From Coriobacteriia bacterium (GTDB lineage Bacteria > Actinomycetota > Coriobacteriia > Anaerosomatales > SLCP01): 64,000 nt of DNA. Positions 7,175-16,185 of this stretch are shown in pieces. Under the pieces are notes generated by a model. The model was not told where the DNA came from and did no database searches. It was given only the letters and a program-made list of their open reading frames with translations. Position 1 is the first letter of the stretch, and every line of letters starts with the position of its first letter. The position numbers and the translations under genes were made by a program. The stretch spans positions 1-64,000 of the forward strand of contig SKMN01000020.1 of NCBI GenBank assembly GCA_007121015.1, written 5' to 3'.

Positions 7175-8277
7175 CAGTAGATACCGCTCTCGGCGGCCTG
7201 CTGGGGGTCGACGCCAAGGTGGCGCACCTTGATCTTGAAGTCGTGTGCGTTGGCCGCCATAGCGATAGCGTCGTCGAGTGTGATCATGCGGTCCTGGTAG
7301 AGGCGGAGTAGGCTCTGATCGAATGTCTGCATCCCGTAGTACTCTCCCTCTTCCATCGCGTCACGGATCAAGTGCGTCTTGTCGGGGTCGTTGATGTACT
7401 CGCGGATCGTCCCGGTCATGACCATGATCTCGACCGCGGGCACGAGGCCCCCGTTGATCGTGGGGATGAGACGTAGGCTGACGATGCCCTTGAGCGTCGA
7501 GGCGAGCATGAGGCGGATCTGTTTCTGCTGATACGGCGGGAAGAAATCGATGATACGGCTGATCGTCTCGGTCGCATCGATGGTGTGCAGGGTCGAGAAC
7601 ACGAGGTTACCGATCTCGGCCGCCGTGAGTGCGGCATTTACCGTCTCGTGGTCGCGCATCTCGCCGATGAGTATGATGTCGGGGTCCTGACGCACCACGT
7701 GCCTGAGCGCATCGGCGTAGGAGTCGGTGTCGATGCCGATCTCACGCTGGTTGATGATGCACTTCTTGTCGGCGTGCAACACCTCGATCGGATCCTCGAT
7801 CGTCACGATGTGGCCTTCACGCGTATCGTTGATGTGGTCGATCATCGCGGCGAGGGTCGTCGTCTTGCCCGAACCGGCGGTACCGGTGACGAGCACGAGC
7901 CCACGGGGCTCATCGGCAAGCCGGCGCACGACGGAAGGTAGCCCGAGCTCTTCGATAGCGGCCCGCTCGGTCGCGACCCGACGCAGCGTGATGCCGACGC
8001 TGCCGCGCTGGCGGAAGACGTTCACCCGGAACCGCCCGACCCCGGGCACCGAGTAGGCGAAGTCGATCTCGCGGTGATTCTCGAAGGACGCCTGCTGGCG
8101 TTCGTCCATCATGCCAAGGGCAAGGACCCTGGTCGTGTTGGTGTCGAGCGGCTGCATCTCGCGCATGACCACGAGCCTGCCGTTAAGTCGTACCGCAGGC
8201 GGGCTACCGACCTTGATGTGTAGATCCGAGGAGCCCTGCTGGCTCATGAGCTTCAGGAGCCCGTCGATCTCAGCCAT
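7174..8277 (-). CDS. pilT: PilT, type IV pilus retraction ATPase
   Basis: A 367-residue secretion-type ATPase of the PilT group. Visible: N-terminal DLHIKVGSPP, Walker A GTAGSGKTTT (about 134-143), Asp box IVTIEDPIEV, Walker B DPDIILIGEMRD and His box FSTLHT, followed by the PilT AIRNLIRE-equivalent helix near THLIRDAMEEG. Length fits the family. PilT hexamers depolymerise type IV pili and power twitching. The usual Walker A GPTGSGK is GTAGSGK here, conserved in key Lys/Thr. No pilin or PilB gene is in the window. Confidence 0.95.
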   Translation of the reverse strand: MAEIDGLLKLMSQQGSSDLHIKVGSPPAVRLNGRLVVMREMQPLDTNTTRVLALGMMDERQQASFENHREIDFAYSVPGVGRFRVNVFRQRGSVGITLRRVATERAAIEELGLPSVVRRLADEPRGLVLVTGTAGSGKTTTLAAMIDHINDTREGHIVTIEDPIEVLHADKKCIINQREIGIDTDSYADALRHVVRQDPDIILIGEMRDHETVNAALTAAEIGNLVFSTLHTIDATETISRIIDFFPPYQQKQIRLMLASTLKGIVSLRLIPTINGGLVPAVEIMVMTGTIREYINDPDKTHLIRDAMEEGEYYGMQTFDQSLLRLYQDRMITLDDAIAMAANAHDFKIKVRHLGVDPQQAAESGIY

Positions 8278-8357
8278 CGCACCTCACCCTCGCGCGCAGT
8301 GTTGCGGGTACGGGAGACAGCATACCGCATCGGCACGCGAGTGGTCAGGAGCGCGTC

Positions 8358-9437
8358 CTACGGGCGCACGGCTCCGACGTAGTCCCTGCGGCCGGAGAGC
8401 GAGTTGATCCTGACGACATCGCCGGTGCGGGGAGCGTGGATGTAGTTCCCGCCGCCCACGTAGATGCCGACGTGCCGGATGGGCGAGCCGAAGAACACGA
8501 GATCGCCGGGTTGCAGATCGGAGCGCGATACCTTCTCGCCGACTCCGTACTGCGCTCGAGAGGAGTGCGGAAGCGAGACGCCGACCTGGCGGTAGACGAA
8601 CAGCGTGAAGCCGCTGCAGTCGAAACGGTCGGGGCCTGACGCCGCCCACTGGTACGGCGCACCAAGGTACCGTTTGGCGATGTTGACGACCTCGCTGCGC
8701 GGTGCGCGTGTCGGCGGCGGGAAGGACCGCTGACTCGATGATGCAGCAGCATTGCTTCGCGAGACCGCGGCACGCGCGGCCGCCTCGGCCCTCGCCCGCT
8801 CGGCCTCTTCGATCGCGGCTATCTCAGCCTCGAGACCGGCAAGCATGCGCTTTCGGTCCGCAAGCCGCCGCTCGATCGCCGCCTTGCTCTCGGCCATACG
8901 CTCGACGACTGCTTTGGCTGCCACTTCCTGTTCTTCGAGACGCTTCTCTGCAGCCTCGAGCTCGACGCGAGCCGCCGCAAGCTCTGCCACATCGATGGCG
9001 TCGCGATCGTTCATGTCACGCAACACGCTCCACACCGTCGCGAACTGGTCGAAATCACGCGCCCCTAGGAGCACCTCGAGGAAACTGAGGGGTCCGTTGC
9101 GGTACATCGACTCGGCACGGGCTCCCAGGCGACCTTGCAGGTCATCGATGACCGCGGTGGTCGCGGCGATGCGCGCCGAGGTAGCTTCGATATCGGCGAC
9201 GAGCGCCTCGTGCTTGATGCGGGCTTCGTTGTACTCTTCGGCCGCAAGCTCGACTTCGACGTCGAGGGCATCGATCTGCTGTTTGACCTGGCGGGCCTCC
9301 TCACGCTTCGACGCAGCCGGACTCCCGAATGCGGGCACGGTCGAAAGCACGAAGACGATTATGAGAAGGATCGCGACAGGTGTGCGTCTGCGAGAGATCA
9401 GAGCGCTACCTCCCTGTGGCTCAGTCGGTGAATACAC
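8358..9437 (-). CDS. Secreted NlpC/P60 peptidoglycan endopeptidase with coiled coil
   Basis: A signal peptide (hydrophobic stretch around residues 20-38, cleavage near AFGS) is followed by a long CwlO-type coiled coil (about 45-225), a proline-rich hinge and a C-terminal NlpC/P60 domain (about 245-359). The catalytic Cys is in FDCSGFTLF, the His in HVGIYVGG, with a later HAPRTGD. Such proteins cleave the D-Glu-diaminoacyl bond in peptidoglycan during growth or separation. The annotated GTG at 9437 lacks a ribosome-binding site; AGGGAGGT at 9415-9408 instead places an in-frame CTG at 9401-9399 at ideal distance, which would still include the signal peptide. Confidence 0.9.
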   Translation of the reverse strand: MYSPTEPQGGSALISRRRTPVAILLIIVFVLSTVPAFGSPAASKREEARQVKQQIDALDVEVELAAEEYNEARIKHEALVADIEATSARIAATTAVIDDLQGRLGARAESMYRNGPLSFLEVLLGARDFDQFATVWSVLRDMNDRDAIDVAELAAARVELEAAEKRLEEQEVAAKAVVERMAESKAAIERRLADRKRMLAGLEAEIAAIEEAERARAEAAARAAVSRSNAAASSSQRSFPPPTRAPRSEVVNIAKRYLGAPYQWAASGPDRFDCSGFTLFVYRQVGVSLPHSSRAQYGVGEKVSRSDLQPGDLVFFGSPIRHVGIYVGGGNYIHAPRTGDVVRINSLSGRRDYVGAVRP

Positions 9438-9465
9438 AACCGCCAGATTCTAGCACGTCCTATGC

Positions 9466-10347
9466 CTACCGTGCCAGGGCACGACAGATCGCGTCGAACA
9501 TGCGTACGGCCGTCCGCTGGAGTGCCTGGTCCGACCCGTCGGTAACCTCGACGTCGATAGCGATCCTCCGCTGCCCGGGATCCGCCGCCGCAAGGGCGGT
9601 GATGATGCGTCCTGCGAGCGAATCGACGTCGTCGCCCCCCGCGACTACCACCGGTACGCCCGAGGCGTCCTCACCCTCGGTCACGACGCGGATGGTCACC
9701 TCGGCTCCATCGACGTCCTCGAGCAGCGCGATACGCGCTGTGGGCTCGGACGCCAGTGCGACGTTCACGATACGATTCGCGATGTCGCGTGCCGTCACAT
9801 CGTCGCCCGCGACCGCGACGGAGGTGCGTGTCAGGACCGCGATCGGGTCGGGCCGAGCGCTCCCCGAACGCGGGTGCAGACTCGCACTACGGCCCTCCCA
9901 CACGTGCCTGAGACGCTCGACGAGGCGCACGGTCTCCGTCCCCACGATACCGTCGACCGGCTGGCCGCTGTTGCGCTGGAACTCGCGAACGGCCCGCTCG
10001 GTGTTCGGCCCGAATATCCCGTCCGGCTCGACCGCCATGAAACCGAGTGCACCCAACGCTTCCTGGAGCGCACGCACGTCGCGGCCGTGGAAGTGCGGCA
10101 GCCTCAAGTAGAGGACCCGGTCGCCAAGGGTGAACGTCGCATCGACCAGCGCCGACCACGTCTCTTCTCCGACGATGCCGTCCTCGGACAGCTCGTTCTC
10201 CCGCTGGAACGCCACGATCGCATCGTGGGTCATGCCGAGGAACACGCCGTCGATGCCGGTGGGCCCCAGATCGTATCCAAGCGCGTGCAGCCGCCGCTGC
10301 ACGTCCTCGACCGCCGGACCACGCCCTCCGGGCAGTATGGGTTTCAT
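9466..10347 (-). CDS. Double peptidoglycan-binding-domain protein
   Basis: A 293-residue protein with two PG_binding_1 repeats: about residues 8-70 (VEDVQRRLHALGYDLG ... GIDGVFLGMTHDAIVAFQ) and 85-150 (VRALQEALGALGFM ... DGIFGPNTERAVREFQ). A C-terminal region of about 110 residues follows that contains VVVAGGDD and is not a recognised catalytic domain. No signal peptide is seen, so its route to the wall is unclear. The start codon overlaps the stop of the upstream diguanylate cyclase gene (ATGA), tying the two in translation. Confidence 0.8.
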   Translation of the reverse strand: MKPILPGGRGPAVEDVQRRLHALGYDLGPTGIDGVFLGMTHDAIVAFQRENELSEDGIVGEETWSALVDATFTLGDRVLYLRLPHFHGRDVRALQEALGALGFMAVEPDGIFGPNTERAVREFQRNSGQPVDGIVGTETVRLVERLRHVWEGRSASLHPRSGSARPDPIAVLTRTSVAVAGDDVTARDIANRIVNVALASEPTARIALLEDVDGAEVTIRVVTEGEDASGVPVVVAGGDDVDSLAGRIITALAAADPGQRRIAIDVEVTDGSDQALQRTAVRMFDAICRALAR

Positions 10348-11837
10348 TCGGCCACCTCAGTACGGTTCTTGCCGGTGCGCTTCGCTTCGTACAGCGCCCG
10401 GTCCGCAACATCGATGAGGCCTGCATGTGTCTCGGCATGGATCGGATACGTCGCGACGCCGAGCGACACGGAGACGCGGACCTCCTCTTCTGCACCGGGT
10501 ATCGGAAGGATCTCATCCCCCACACGGTTTCGTACCCGCTCGGCGACGGAGCGGGCACCGTCCGGGCCGGTCTCGGGCAACAGCAGCACGAACTCCTCAC
10601 CCCCATAGCGTGCGGCGATGTCGATATCGCGCAAGTTGTCTCGGATTATCGAGGAGACGACCTTGAGGACCAAGTCGCCACGCGGGTGGCCGTACGTGTC
10701 GTTGAGCGCCTTGAAATCGTCGATGTCGAGCATGACGAGTGAGAGGGGGTGGTCGAACCGGGTAGCCCTCCTGATCTCGGCGTCGAGTCGTTGCTGGAAG
10801 TAGCCGTGGTTGAACAGGTCGGTCAGCTGGTCTGTCACGGAGAGCCTCTCGAGCTCCCCGTGAAGCAGGGCGTTCTGGAGTGCGAGTGAGGACTGGTTGG
10901 CGATCACCTGCAGGCGCTCGAGCTCCGCCGGCGACAGCTCCCTGGGCGTCGCCGACGCCACGACCATCACACCAAGGACCTGCTCGCCCGAGCGCAACAC
11001 CACCGCCACGTGGGACCTGATGTCTTCCGTGTCGACCATCCAGGCGACCGAGTCGGAATGCGGCGTGACCACGTGTTCTTGCACAAGTCCGTCACGGAAC
11101 GCTGCGCCGAGCAACGTCTCGGCCACCGGGACCACAGGCACGAACGAGCCGGGCGGACGACCCTGGGAAGCCTGGAGTCGTAGTGTCCAGTCTTCGCGCT
11201 CGAACAGGTAGACACAGCTGATCTCGGCACCGAGTATCCCGTTGGCCCCGTCGACGATGAGGCTGCAGACCTCATCGACGCTCGTGAACCTGGTGAGCGC
11301 CTTGAAGAACTCGTGAGTGAAGAAGATCTCGGCCAGCCTCGACTCCAGTTCGCTGTTGGCCCGCTCGAGGGCTTCTTTGCTCGCCTGAAGGCGACGTTCG
11401 TGGCTGCGGATCTTGTCGTAGGCCACCTGAAGCTCGACGAAGAGCCTCTCCTGCTCCTCGCCACGCTTCTTTGCGACGAGCAGGTCCCACACGAGTTCGG
11501 AGCCGACGGTCCCGATCATCTCGACGTCTGTCGGCTTCTCGGAGTCGAGCAGCGCGTGCACGTCTTCGTCCTCGGACATATCGACGATGAGGTCGAGGTC
11601 TCTGACCCGGAATACCTCCGTGACGTCCGGCATGACGTGGACCCCGAGGTCCTCGGCAAGGCGGGCCGCAGGAGCGGTGGGTGTAGGACACGCGACGGCG
11701 GCCACGCGGACGTTGTCGACCTCGGAGAGCAGGCGCAGGATCGAAGCCGCCCGTAGGCTGCCTCCTACGATCGCTATGGTCGGTCCCTTGGTTCGTCCGC
11801 CTCTCGAGGAGACGGCTGAGTCCGCGGATCGGTCCAT
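10344..11837 (-). CDS. Rossmann-GAF-GGDEF diguanylate cyclase
   Basis: A 497-residue protein. Residues about 20-110 form a Rossmann-like domain (TIAIVGGSLRAASILRLL, then VRVAAVACPTPTAPAARLAEDLGV and DLIVDMSE). A coiled coil leads to a GAF domain (about 185-330) and a C-terminal GGDEF domain with GGEEF preceded five residues earlier by RDID, the inhibitory I-site. It should make cyclic di-GMP with product feedback. The nucleotide-fold N-terminus is an unusual input and could sense NAD(P)(H) or another small ligand. GAGGAG lies 7 nt before the chosen ATG at 11837. Confidence 0.9.
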   Translation of the reverse strand: MDRSADSAVSSRGGRTKGPTIAIVGGSLRAASILRLLSEVDNVRVAAVACPTPTAPAARLAEDLGVHVMPDVTEVFRVRDLDLIVDMSEDEDVHALLDSEKPTDVEMIGTVGSELVWDLLVAKKRGEEQERLFVELQVAYDKIRSHERRLQASKEALERANSELESRLAEIFFTHEFFKALTRFTSVDEVCSLIVDGANGILGAEISCVYLFEREDWTLRLQASQGRPPGSFVPVVPVAETLLGAAFRDGLVQEHVVTPHSDSVAWMVDTEDIRSHVAVVLRSGEQVLGVMVVASATPRELSPAELERLQVIANQSSLALQNALLHGELERLSVTDQLTDLFNHGYFQQRLDAEIRRATRFDHPLSLVMLDIDDFKALNDTYGHPRGDLVLKVVSSIIRDNLRDIDIAARYGGEEFVLLLPETGPDGARSVAERVRNRVGDEILPIPGAEEEVRVSVSLGVATYPIHAETHAGLIDVADRALYEAKRTGKNRTEVAE

Positions 11838-11941
11838 CACGTCTCTCCTCGTCACGTGCTCGCTGGAACGGTCTCACACTATATCGGCACGAGGGCAGCG
11901 TATCCACATCGCTCCCAGCTCGGGCATCCACCGTCGTAGCA

Positions 11942-13225
11942 TCACACGCCTAGTCGATCGAAAAGGGCGGCGAGCCCGACAACGTCCGGTATGAACACGA
12001 GTGCGACATCCATCGCCTGCCCCTCGATAGAGAGGGTCGTGCGCACGAACGCCGCCCACGGCACATCGTGAGCGATGTCTGCACGCGCCTGCTCGAGGAT
12101 CGCCGATACGCGATCGAGGTGGAATCGGGAGAGCGACACGTCGATGGGAAGGCCGGTCAGATGCGACACGGCATCGACGTAGGCGTCTGCGAGCGCCGTA
12201 CCGACTTTCAGTGCAAGCTCCTCTTCTGCCGGGCCGAGGGCCGACGTGGTGTCCGTGGGCCTTCCGTTCGTGAGGTCTACCAGGTTCAACAGCGCCTCAC
12301 ACGTGGCGATCGCGAGGATGCCGCCACCCACGCTGCCGGACAGGTGGGCGAAAGTCGCCGCCACGAGCGTGTTCTCGAGACCGAACGCGTACGGCACCTC
12401 GGTGGCCGGCACGACCAGTAGTTCGGGCTGAGAGAGCGCCACGCGCTTCCCTAGCAACCCCGAGAGGGCCGTGGCGGCGTGACCCGCTCCGATGTTCCCC
12501 ACCTCACCGAGCGCATCCTTGCGCATCTCGCTGAGCGTGGGAAGGACGCTCTCCGGCTCGCAGACGACGAGCTGCTCGGCGCTCGCCTCCTCGACCTCGA
12601 CCACGTTGGTCGCTGCCGCGACGAGGTCCTCCAGGCTCGCTCCCGTTCGCAGCGTGACCGCAAAGGTCCGGTCGAACCGCTCTTCGTGCAGGTGTGTGGC
12701 GGTAGGTTCGCTCCCGGTGACCTCTCCCATAAGCGAGAGGCGCTTGATTACCACGTGTGCACGGACCGCCTTCAAGGAGCACTCCTCGGCGAGAGTGACC
12801 GATACACGCACGAGTCGCCGCTCATCCGGTCCGGCTGCGGGCGAGAGGCGCGCACCGAACGCGCCCGGATCGAGATCGATCGAGGGGACCTCGGCGGTGG
12901 TATCTCCGGCGATGTCGGCTTCCACGAGACGCTCGAGTGCCGAGGCGGCACGCCCGATGGCCACAAGCACCTCCGGTGTGAGCCGTATCCTGCGGTCGCG
13001 CGCGTGCCCCATGAGGTCTTCCATGCGGCCCGCCAGATCGGCCGAGCGGACGTAGCCCATTGCCGCAGACATACCCTTCAGGCTATGGGCGCCGCGGAAC
13101 ACGGCCTCGATCTGCGTAACATCCTCAGGGTCACGCTCGAGCCCGCGCAGGCCATCGAAGACCATCGCGAGGAACTCGCCGCTCTCCTCGGCGAACACCT
13201 GATCGTATGCCGCATGCTCACTCAT
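11942..13225 (-). CDS. HPt-CheC fusion chemotaxis protein
   Basis: A 427-residue protein. The N-terminal HPt domain has the phosphorylatable His in AHSLKGMSAAMG, as in the CheA P1 domain. A middle region (about 140-225) looks like a CheA P2-type ferredoxin fold. The C-terminal 200 residues are CheC-like: first phosphatase motif DALGEVGN (D-X3-E-X2-N) is intact; the second helix motif reads EEELALKVGT, with Asn replaced by Thr, so one of two active sites seems lost. No kinase domain is present. It may accept phosphoryl groups and remove them from CheY-P in one chain. GGGAG is 7 nt before the ATG; the first 8 bases overlap the end of cheB. Confidence 0.8.
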   Translation of the reverse strand: MSEHAAYDQVFAEESGEFLAMVFDGLRGLERDPEDVTQIEAVFRGAHSLKGMSAAMGYVRSADLAGRMEDLMGHARDRRIRLTPEVLVAIGRAASALERLVEADIAGDTTAEVPSIDLDPGAFGARLSPAAGPDERRLVRVSVTLAEECSLKAVRAHVVIKRLSLMGEVTGSEPTATHLHEERFDRTFAVTLRTGASLEDLVAAATNVVEVEEASAEQLVVCEPESVLPTLSEMRKDALGEVGNIGAGHAATALSGLLGKRVALSQPELLVVPATEVPYAFGLENTLVAATFAHLSGSVGGGILAIATCEALLNLVDLTNGRPTDTTSALGPAEEELALKVGTALADAYVDAVSHLTGLPIDVSLSRFHLDRVSAILEQARADIAHDVPWAAFVRTTLSIEGQAMDVALVFIPDVVGLAALFDRLGV

Positions 13226-14363
13226 CGCACAACTCCCGTGCACGTACGGCGCGCCTGATCTCGGCAGGTATGTTCCCTATCGGAACGGCGCGGTTCGTCG
13301 CCTTCTCGCGAAGGGCCGCGCCAGGCATCCCCCACACCACGCTCGTCTCCTCGTCCTGGACGACCGTCGCGCCACCTGCCTCCCTCATGAGGCGTAGGCT
13401 CTTCGCTCCGTCAGTGCCCATCCCGGTGAGCACGACACCGACCGCCATCTCGCCGAACACGTCGACGACGCTCTCGAAGAGTACGTCGGCTGCAGGCCGC
13501 ACGCCGTGCATGGGCCCCAGACGGTGATCGAACGTGATGTGCGGTCCGGAACCGTCGATCTCCACGCACATGTGCGCCCCATGAGGCGCAAGGTAACCGC
13601 ACCCGTTGCGCAGGACCATCCCCTCCTCGGCTTCGACGACCGGGATGCTCCCGGCGCGTGAGAGCCGGCGAGCGAGCGATGCCGAGAAACCCTTTGGGAG
13701 GTGCTGCACGACGAGTACTGCCGCAGGCAGCGACGACGAGAGTCCTGCGAACACCCGCTCGAGGGCGGGCGGTCCGCCGGTCGAGGCTGCGATCGCCACG
13801 GCGGTCTTCGAGATCGCCCCGGGAGACGATTCGAAAGGTGGCTCCTCCCCGGAAGACGCCGAACGCTCGAGGATCGCCGTCATCGTTCGGGCGATGGTGT
13901 CGCCGTCGATGGCGATCGCGCCGGGCGAAACACGGTACGCGGTCCTGATCGTCTTCTGAAGCTGCTCGCACAACTCGCCCATCGACATCGTGAGCCGACC
14001 CTTGGGCTTGGGCACGAAGTCGACCGCACCGAGGGCGAGTGCCTGGTACATGGTGTCCGAGTCATCGATCGACGACAGCACGATCACGCGCGCATCGGTC
14101 ACCGTGCGCAGATGCGGCAGCGCTTCGAGCCCGGTGAGTTCAGGCATCTCGATGTCGAGAGTGATGACGTCGGGGTCCAGCTCTCGCGCGGCCTCGATCG
14201 CCTGCACGCCGTTCCGCGCGACACCGACGACCTCGATCCGCGGATCGAGCGACAGCACGTCGAGCAGGATCTGCCTCACGAGAGCGGAGTCGTCGACGAC
14301 GAGGACCCGTATCGTCGCGCGTCGCCTGCCCACCCGGTCGCTGGGCCCTACGCGCTCAAACAC
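13218..14363 (-). CDS. cheB: CheB, protein-glutamate methylesterase
   Basis: A 381-residue protein with an N-terminal receiver domain (VLVVDDSALVRQ, phospho-acceptor Asp in ITLDIEMP, Lys in VPKPKGR) and a C-terminal methylesterase domain (about 190-375). The catalytic triad is visible: Ser in AASTGGPPAL, His in VVQHLPKGFS and Asp in GMGTDGAKS. It demethylates or deamidates chemoreceptors when phosphorylated. The GTG start lies inside the end of the cheY-like gene, and it overlaps the HPt-CheC gene at its 3' end. No CheR is in the window. Confidence 0.95.
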   Translation of the reverse strand: MFERVGPSDRVGRRRATIRVLVVDDSALVRQILLDVLSLDPRIEVVGVARNGVQAIEAARELDPDVITLDIEMPELTGLEALPHLRTVTDARVIVLSSIDDSDTMYQALALGAVDFVPKPKGRLTMSMGELCEQLQKTIRTAYRVSPGAIAIDGDTIARTMTAILERSASSGEEPPFESSPGAISKTAVAIAASTGGPPALERVFAGLSSSLPAAVLVVQHLPKGFSASLARRLSRAGSIPVVEAEEGMVLRNGCGYLAPHGAHMCVEIDGSGPHITFDHRLGPMHGVRPAADVLFESVVDVFGEMAVGVVLTGMGTDGAKSLRLMREAGGATVVQDEETSVVWGMPGAALREKATNRAVPIGNIPAEIRRAVRARELCDE

Positions 14364-14710
14364 TTCTTGACCAGCTCCAGCACCTTGGCGGGCTGGAACG
14401 GCTTGACCACGAACTCCATGGCTCCCGCCTCGAGCGCCTCGGCGATCATCGACTCCTGCCCCATCGCGCTCACCATGAGTACCCGGGCCGACGGATCGAT
14501 CTCGCGGATAGCCTTCACGGCCTCGACGCCGCTGACCTCCGGCATCGTGATATCCATGGTGACGAGGTCCGGGGAGACCTGCTCGTAGACTTCGACGGCC
14601 CGAGAAGCCGATTCGGCCTCGTGGACCTCGTAGCCCTCGCTTTCGAGGATGTCGCGGAGCATCATGCGCATGAATGCCGCATCGTCGACAACGAGGATGG
14701 TGGTGCGCAT
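14348..14710 (-). CDS. CheY-like single-domain response regulator
   Basis: A 120-residue receiver domain: VVDDAAFMR with the acidic pair, phospho-acceptor Asp in VTMDITMPEVSG, Thr/Ser in VMVSAMGQ and Lys in VVKPFQP. The sequence and length match CheY of Gram-positive type, which carries the flagellar or pilus chemotaxis signal. AAAGGA lies 8 nt before the chosen ATG at 14710; a longer in-frame ORF upstream lacks such a site. It heads the cheY-cheB-HPt/CheC run. Confidence 0.92.
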   Translation of the reverse strand: MRTTILVVDDAAFMRMMLRDILESEGYEVHEAESASRAVEVYEQVSPDLVTMDITMPEVSGVEAVKAIREIDPSARVLMVSAMGQESMIAEALEAGAMEFVVKPFQPAKVLELVKKCLSA

Positions 14711-14791
14711 AGACGACGTCCTTTCGCCCTGCCGGGGGCCTCCCTGGAACCTTCCCCGTATCTTACCCGAAGCACGGCGCACGCATGGGGA

Positions 14792-16126
14792 CTACTTGCC
14801 CGCTGCTTTGTGCCCGCGCTTCCCGTCGTCCTTCACGCTGTACATCGCGTCGTCGGACCGGCCGAGGAGCGCGTCCGCGTCATCGCCCTCCCGGTAGACC
14901 GCGACTCCGACACTCGCCCACACGTGGAGGACGTGAGGAGGACTCTCGACGGGCTCGGACAGGACACCGAGGAGTTTCTCGGCGACCGAGACCGCATCGG
15001 CCTCATCGTCCACATCGGCGAGGAGGACGACGAACTCGTCGCCCCCGAGGCGCGCTACGGTATCGCTTTCCCGGACCACGGACGCGATACGCTGACCCAC
15101 GGTCCTGAGGACGCTGTCGCCGACAGCGTGACCGTACGTGTCGTTGACGACCTTGAAGTCGTCGAGGTCACAGTAGAGCAGCGCCGGTTGCGTGTGCTCC
15201 CTGCGCGCACGTGCAAGGGCGACCTCGAGCCGGTCGTTGAAGAGTAGCCTGTTCGGAAGTCCGGTGAGCGCGTCATGGGTGGCGAGGTGCTCGGCCAGTT
15301 CCTCGGCCCGCTTGCGCTCCGTGATGTCGCGGAACGACTCGACGATGCCCACGGCCTTACCGTCCACGACGAACGGTTGGACCGTGAGCAGACACGTCAC
15401 CGGCTCGCCACTCGGGCGCACCTTCCGGACCTCGGACGTCATCCGGCCCTCACCGGACAGAACCCGGGTCAGCGGACATCTGTCGGTATGACAGTTCTCG
15501 CCGGCGAACGTCTCGTAGCACGCGGAGCCGAGCACGTCCTCCCGGGTGAGACCCGTCATATCGAGTAGCGTGCGGTTGACACGCGTGACGTTGAACTCCC
15601 GGTCGACGACGCGCATGCCGTCCCCCGCCGTCTCGAAGACCTGTTCGATCTCCTGGTACGCGCGCGTAAGGGCGGTCTCAGTCTCTTTCCTCTGGGTGAT
15701 GTCACGGATGACCGCGATGATCATCGCGTCTTCACCGAGGTGGACGAGGCGCGCGCTGACCTCCACGGGTACCTCGCTCCCGTCGAGACGCGTGTGGACC
15801 GCTTCAAAGAGCGTCCCCTCGGTCGTTATGCTTCCGCCACGCGTCGCGTCTTCTGGTTCTACCGGCGTGTCATCGGACGAGACCACCAGGTCGTAGACTC
15901 GCATCCTGAGCAATTCGGAGCGCGTGTACCCGTAGAGCGCCTCGGCGGCGTGGTTCGCAATGACGATGCGCCCATCCTCGACACGCACGAAGAACACCGC
16001 ATCGCTGAGGTGTTCGAGAAGTATCCGGCACTCCTCGCTGACATGCTCGAGTGCCGGCACGTTGTCGCCGAGAGCGGCCATCGTCTCGTGCGCTCCATCC
16101 GATACGTGACAAGCCAAAGGTCCCAT
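14792..16126 (-). CDS. PAS-PAS-GGDEF diguanylate cyclase
   Basis: A 444-residue cytoplasmic protein with two PAS domains (about 25-150 and 155-275), each ending in the RDIT segment typical of PAS-linked coiled coils, then GGDEF (about 285-440) with RLGGDEF and the I-site RESD five residues before it. The second PAS holds CYETFAGENCHTDRCPL, a cysteine-rich loop common in PAS domains of anaerobes. It should make cyclic di-GMP. The start is uncertain: ATG at 16126 or ATG at 16081, neither with a good ribosome-binding site. It is divergent from the L,D-transpeptidase gene. Confidence 0.88.
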   Translation of the reverse strand: MGPLACHVSDGAHETMAALGDNVPALEHVSEECRILLEHLSDAVFFVRVEDGRIVIANHAAEALYGYTRSELLRMRVYDLVVSSDDTPVEPEDATRGGSITTEGTLFEAVHTRLDGSEVPVEVSARLVHLGEDAMIIAVIRDITQRKETETALTRAYQEIEQVFETAGDGMRVVDREFNVTRVNRTLLDMTGLTREDVLGSACYETFAGENCHTDRCPLTRVLSGEGRMTSEVRKVRPSGEPVTCLLTVQPFVVDGKAVGIVESFRDITERKRAEELAEHLATHDALTGLPNRLLFNDRLEVALARARREHTQPALLYCDLDDFKVVNDTYGHAVGDSVLRTVGQRIASVVRESDTVARLGGDEFVVLLADVDDEADAVSVAEKLLGVLSEPVESPPHVLHVWASVGVAVYREGDDADALLGRSDDAMYSVKDDGKRGHKAAGK

Positions 16127-16185
16127 CGGGGTCGTGCTACACTTTTTTATATCGTCACCACGCCCTCTCACCTGGAGGATCAATC

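Noticed and set aside
13271-13290. CCCTATCGG inside cheB resembling the leader block CCGATAGGG
   Set aside because: It lies in coding sequence and lacks the GCCTCCCG and GGAAAGG blocks.
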